39,819 bases of DNA from Rubrivivax sp. (GTDB lineage Bacteria > Pseudomonadota > Gammaproteobacteria > Burkholderiales > Burkholderiaceae_C), in contig JAIXYO010000022.1 in NCBI GenBank assembly GCA_027490215.1, positions 1-39,819 on the forward strand. Reading direction: 5' to 3'. The notes under the pieces were generated by a model. That model was given only the letters and a program-made list of their open reading frames with translations, was not told where the DNA came from and did not search any database. The position numbers were made by a program, and so were the translations under genes. Below, one piece after another: positions 38,901 to 39,819 of this stretch (position 1 is the stretch's first letter; each line of letters opens with the position of its first letter).

Positions 38901-39091
38901 CCATCTTCGCGATGATTCCGCTGACCCGCAGCGTGTTCTGGGGGCCCATGGCCATCTCGATCATGGGCGGACTGATCGTCGCCACGGTGCTGACGCTCGC
39001 TTTCGTTCCGGCGCTTTATGCGGCATGGTTTCGCGTGCGGCGTCCGGGCAGCGTTGATGGCCTGGGCAATGCTGCGAGAGCAACTCCCTGA
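35978..39091 (+). CDS. RND-family efflux pump permease
   Basis: A 1037-residue proton-driven inner-membrane pump. There are twelve helices with two large periplasmic loops. The proton-relay pair is D403-D404 in LLVDDAIIAVE of helix 4. The N-terminus MKSFNLSEWAVTHRP is of the TriC/MexK-like subgroup rather than AcrB (MPNFFIDRP). The start is ATG 35978, overlapping the adaptor stop (ATGA); the frame is open back to 35759 inside the adaptor gene. Drug, detergent or solvent substrates cannot be predicted. Confidence 0.95.
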   Translation: MKSFNLSEWAVTHRPMVLFLIIATLVLGLASFTKLGRLEDPNFEVPTMTAVVAWPGATAQQVQDEVLNRMERELQEIDGVDYIRSFSRQGYGGLTLWMKGGTSKKLLDAAWYQARKKIGDVRGEFPDGVRGPFFNDEFTDVYTVLYALQAPELQWPELQALAEDLKRGLQSVPGVNKVDLLGRQAQQVHVEFSSRRLAALGLTPQSLIDALSRQNAMTPAGAVEGSAERTFVRISGAVHDVADIEALPIEAGGRLLRLSDVATVRNALEDPPTFTVRHNGEAVLALGVTVSRSSNQLAIGKALDARQTELQARLPAGVRLEKYADQPTVVEAAVWEFERSFLEALAIVLAVSFVALGWRTGLVVAASVPLVLGLVAIVMYAAGWALDRISLGALIIALGLLVDDAIIAVEMMVVKMEQGMDRVKAATFAYTSTALPMLTGTMVTVAGFMPVGFAQSISGDYAGGIFWVVGLALMASWLVAVVFTPYLGVVLLPKSMSRPSTSPAEAVAHDPYDRPVYRRMRRSLDWCVEHRWMVIATTVLLFVAAGAGMGLVQQQFFPTASRPELLVELRLREGASFAATEKEVERLEKVLKDDAQVLAFTAYTGAGSPRFYLSLSPELPNPSYAQFVIKTAGIAEREAVRTRLLAIFAADADFPDLRGRVLRLDFGPPVGFPVQFRVIGPDTAQVRQIAYRVRDLVRTSPLVRDTQLDWNEQVRTLRVQVDQDKARLLGLSSSDVANMTQAVLSGIPVTQLRRGEELVDVVVRAEPEERLALEHLPDISLFSRNGSVVPLSQIATVDATYEEPVLWRRNRDMVLTVRSDLADGVQGPYATQQIWPSLKPVIDSLPPGYRIEQGGAIEESDKSNKALFAVFPLMFAVMLLFLMMQLQSFARMLMVFLTAPLGLIGVVPALLAFQAPFGFVALLGVIALGGMIMRNAVILVDQIDQDIAQGAAPWQAIVDATTRRARPVVLTAAAAIFAMIPLTRSVFWGPMAISIMGGLIVATVLTLAFVPALYAAWFRVRRPGSVDGLGNAARATP

Positions 39092-39137
39092 CGCTGCGCT
39101 GCGGCGACGCCCAACCTGCCTGGGCAACAATCACGAG

Positions 39138-39812
39138 ATGACGCTTCAAACCATCGAATTCGAAACCGCCCCGAACCCCACGGCCAGCATCATCGTGCTG
39201 CACGGCCTGGGTGCCGATGGCAATGACTTTGTGCCTATCGCCGAAGAACTGCGCCTGGGCCCGATCGGCCCGGTGCGTTTCGTGTTTCCGCATGCGCCCG
39301 TGCGTCCGGTCACGATCAATGGCGGCATGGCGATGCGGGCCTGGTACGACCTGCTGCATGCCGATCTGGTGCGCCGCGAAGACGAAGCCGGGCTGCGCGC
39401 GTCGCGCCTGGACATCGAAGCGCTGATTGCGAAGGAGCGGGAGCGCGGCATCGCCTCCTCACGCATCGTGCTGGCCGGTTTTTCGCAAGGCTGTGCGATG
39501 ACGCTGCTGACCGGTCTTCGCCACACCGAGCGCCTGGCGGGTCTGGTTGGGCTGTCGGGCTACCTGCCGCTGGCCGACACCACGGCGGTCGAGCGCAGCG
39601 CCGCGAGCATTGCCTTGCCCGTGTTCCTGGCACATGGCACTGGCGACAGCGTGGTGCCGCTGGCGCGCGCGGCGGCGGCGCGCGACGCGCTGCAGGCGCT
39701 GGGCTGTGTGGTCGACTGGCACGAGTACCCGATGGCGCACTCGGTGTGCCCCCAGGAGGTCGCCGACCTCAACCACTGGCTGCTGCGCTTGCTCGGGCCT
39801 GCGCAGGGTTGA
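39138..39812 (+). CDS. Carboxylesterase/phospholipase-type alpha/beta hydrolase
   Basis: A 224-residue serine hydrolase of the bacterial carboxylesterase/acyl-protein thioesterase-like family (Abhydrolase_2). The oxyanion motif HGLG is at 22-25, the nucleophile elbow GFSQG at 114-118 (S116), the acid D170 and base H201. There is no signal peptide. The start is ATG 39138, preceded by a GAG. The open frame back to 39018 overlaps the pump gene. It lies 46 bp after the RND gene and may be read from the same transcript, as no terminator is visible. It acts on short-chain esters in characterised relatives. Confidence 0.93.
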   Translation: MTLQTIEFETAPNPTASIIVLHGLGADGNDFVPIAEELRLGPIGPVRFVFPHAPVRPVTINGGMAMRAWYDLLHADLVRREDEAGLRASRLDIEALIAKERERGIASSRIVLAGFSQGCAMTLLTGLRHTERLAGLVGLSGYLPLADTTAVERSAASIALPVFLAHGTGDSVVPLARAAAARDALQALGCVVDWHEYPMAHSVCPQEVADLNHWLLRLLGPAQG

Positions 39813-39819
39813 CGCAAGC

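Overview
The window is an ordinary, densely coded chromosomal segment of a GC-rich betaproteobacterium, most likely in the order Burkholderiales (Comamonadaceae, Rubrivivax or Leptothrix type). This placement rests on the kdsD-kdsC-lptC order, on mreBCD-mrdA-rodA transcribed away from gatCAB, on the gatB / DUF4124 / pyrE / xth junction, and on high GC with many 1-4 bp start/stop overlaps. It is an inference from gene content, not a database match. No tRNA, rRNA, CRISPR array, insertion sequence or prophage was seen.

Layout. 124-3850 (minus): a COG2509-type FAD oxidoreductase behind a CPA2/Kef-type cation:proton antiporter. 3986-6298 (plus): kdsD, kdsC and lptC, for Kdo synthesis and LPS transport, followed by a short-chain dehydrogenase with a TTG start instead of the usual lptA-lptB. 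7213-7710 (minus): a glycine-rich RRM RNA-binding protein whose leader can fold over its own Shine-Dalgarno sequence. 7963-9672: a GMC oxidoreductase. 9685-10269 (minus): an ECF sigma factor with no visible anti-sigma partner. 10380-12717: an OmpR-type response regulator and its histidine kinase. 12970-13737: a TSUP (TauE/SafE) transporter behind a structured leader. 13848-14961: an HDOD protein and a small hypothetical gene. 15002-20660: a YejABEF/Dpp-like peptide ABC importer with the binding protein divergent from the permease and ATPase genes.

20683-26554 (minus): the rod-shape operon mreB-mreC-mreD-mrdA-rodA, almost fully translationally coupled. 26851-30205 (plus): gatCAB, for Glu-tRNA(Gln)/Asp-tRNA(Asn) amidotransferase. 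30174-31602 (minus): a DUF4124 secreted protein and pyrE. 31615-32421 (plus): an exodeoxyribonuclease III that starts 12 bp from pyrE. 32485-39091: a TetR repressor divergent from a three-gene RND efflux operon (outer membrane lipoprotein, membrane fusion lipoprotein, RND pump), with a paired palindromic operator over the promoter. 39138-39812: a carboxylesterase-type alpha/beta hydrolase.

I found no clearly new multi-gene system. The most interesting signals are regulatory and lie in short intergenic regions: the self-sequestering leader of the RRM gene, a four-copy helical-phase repeat before the response regulator, a hairpin/micro-ORF/terminator leader before the TSUP transporter, and the near-perfect dual operator of the efflux locus.
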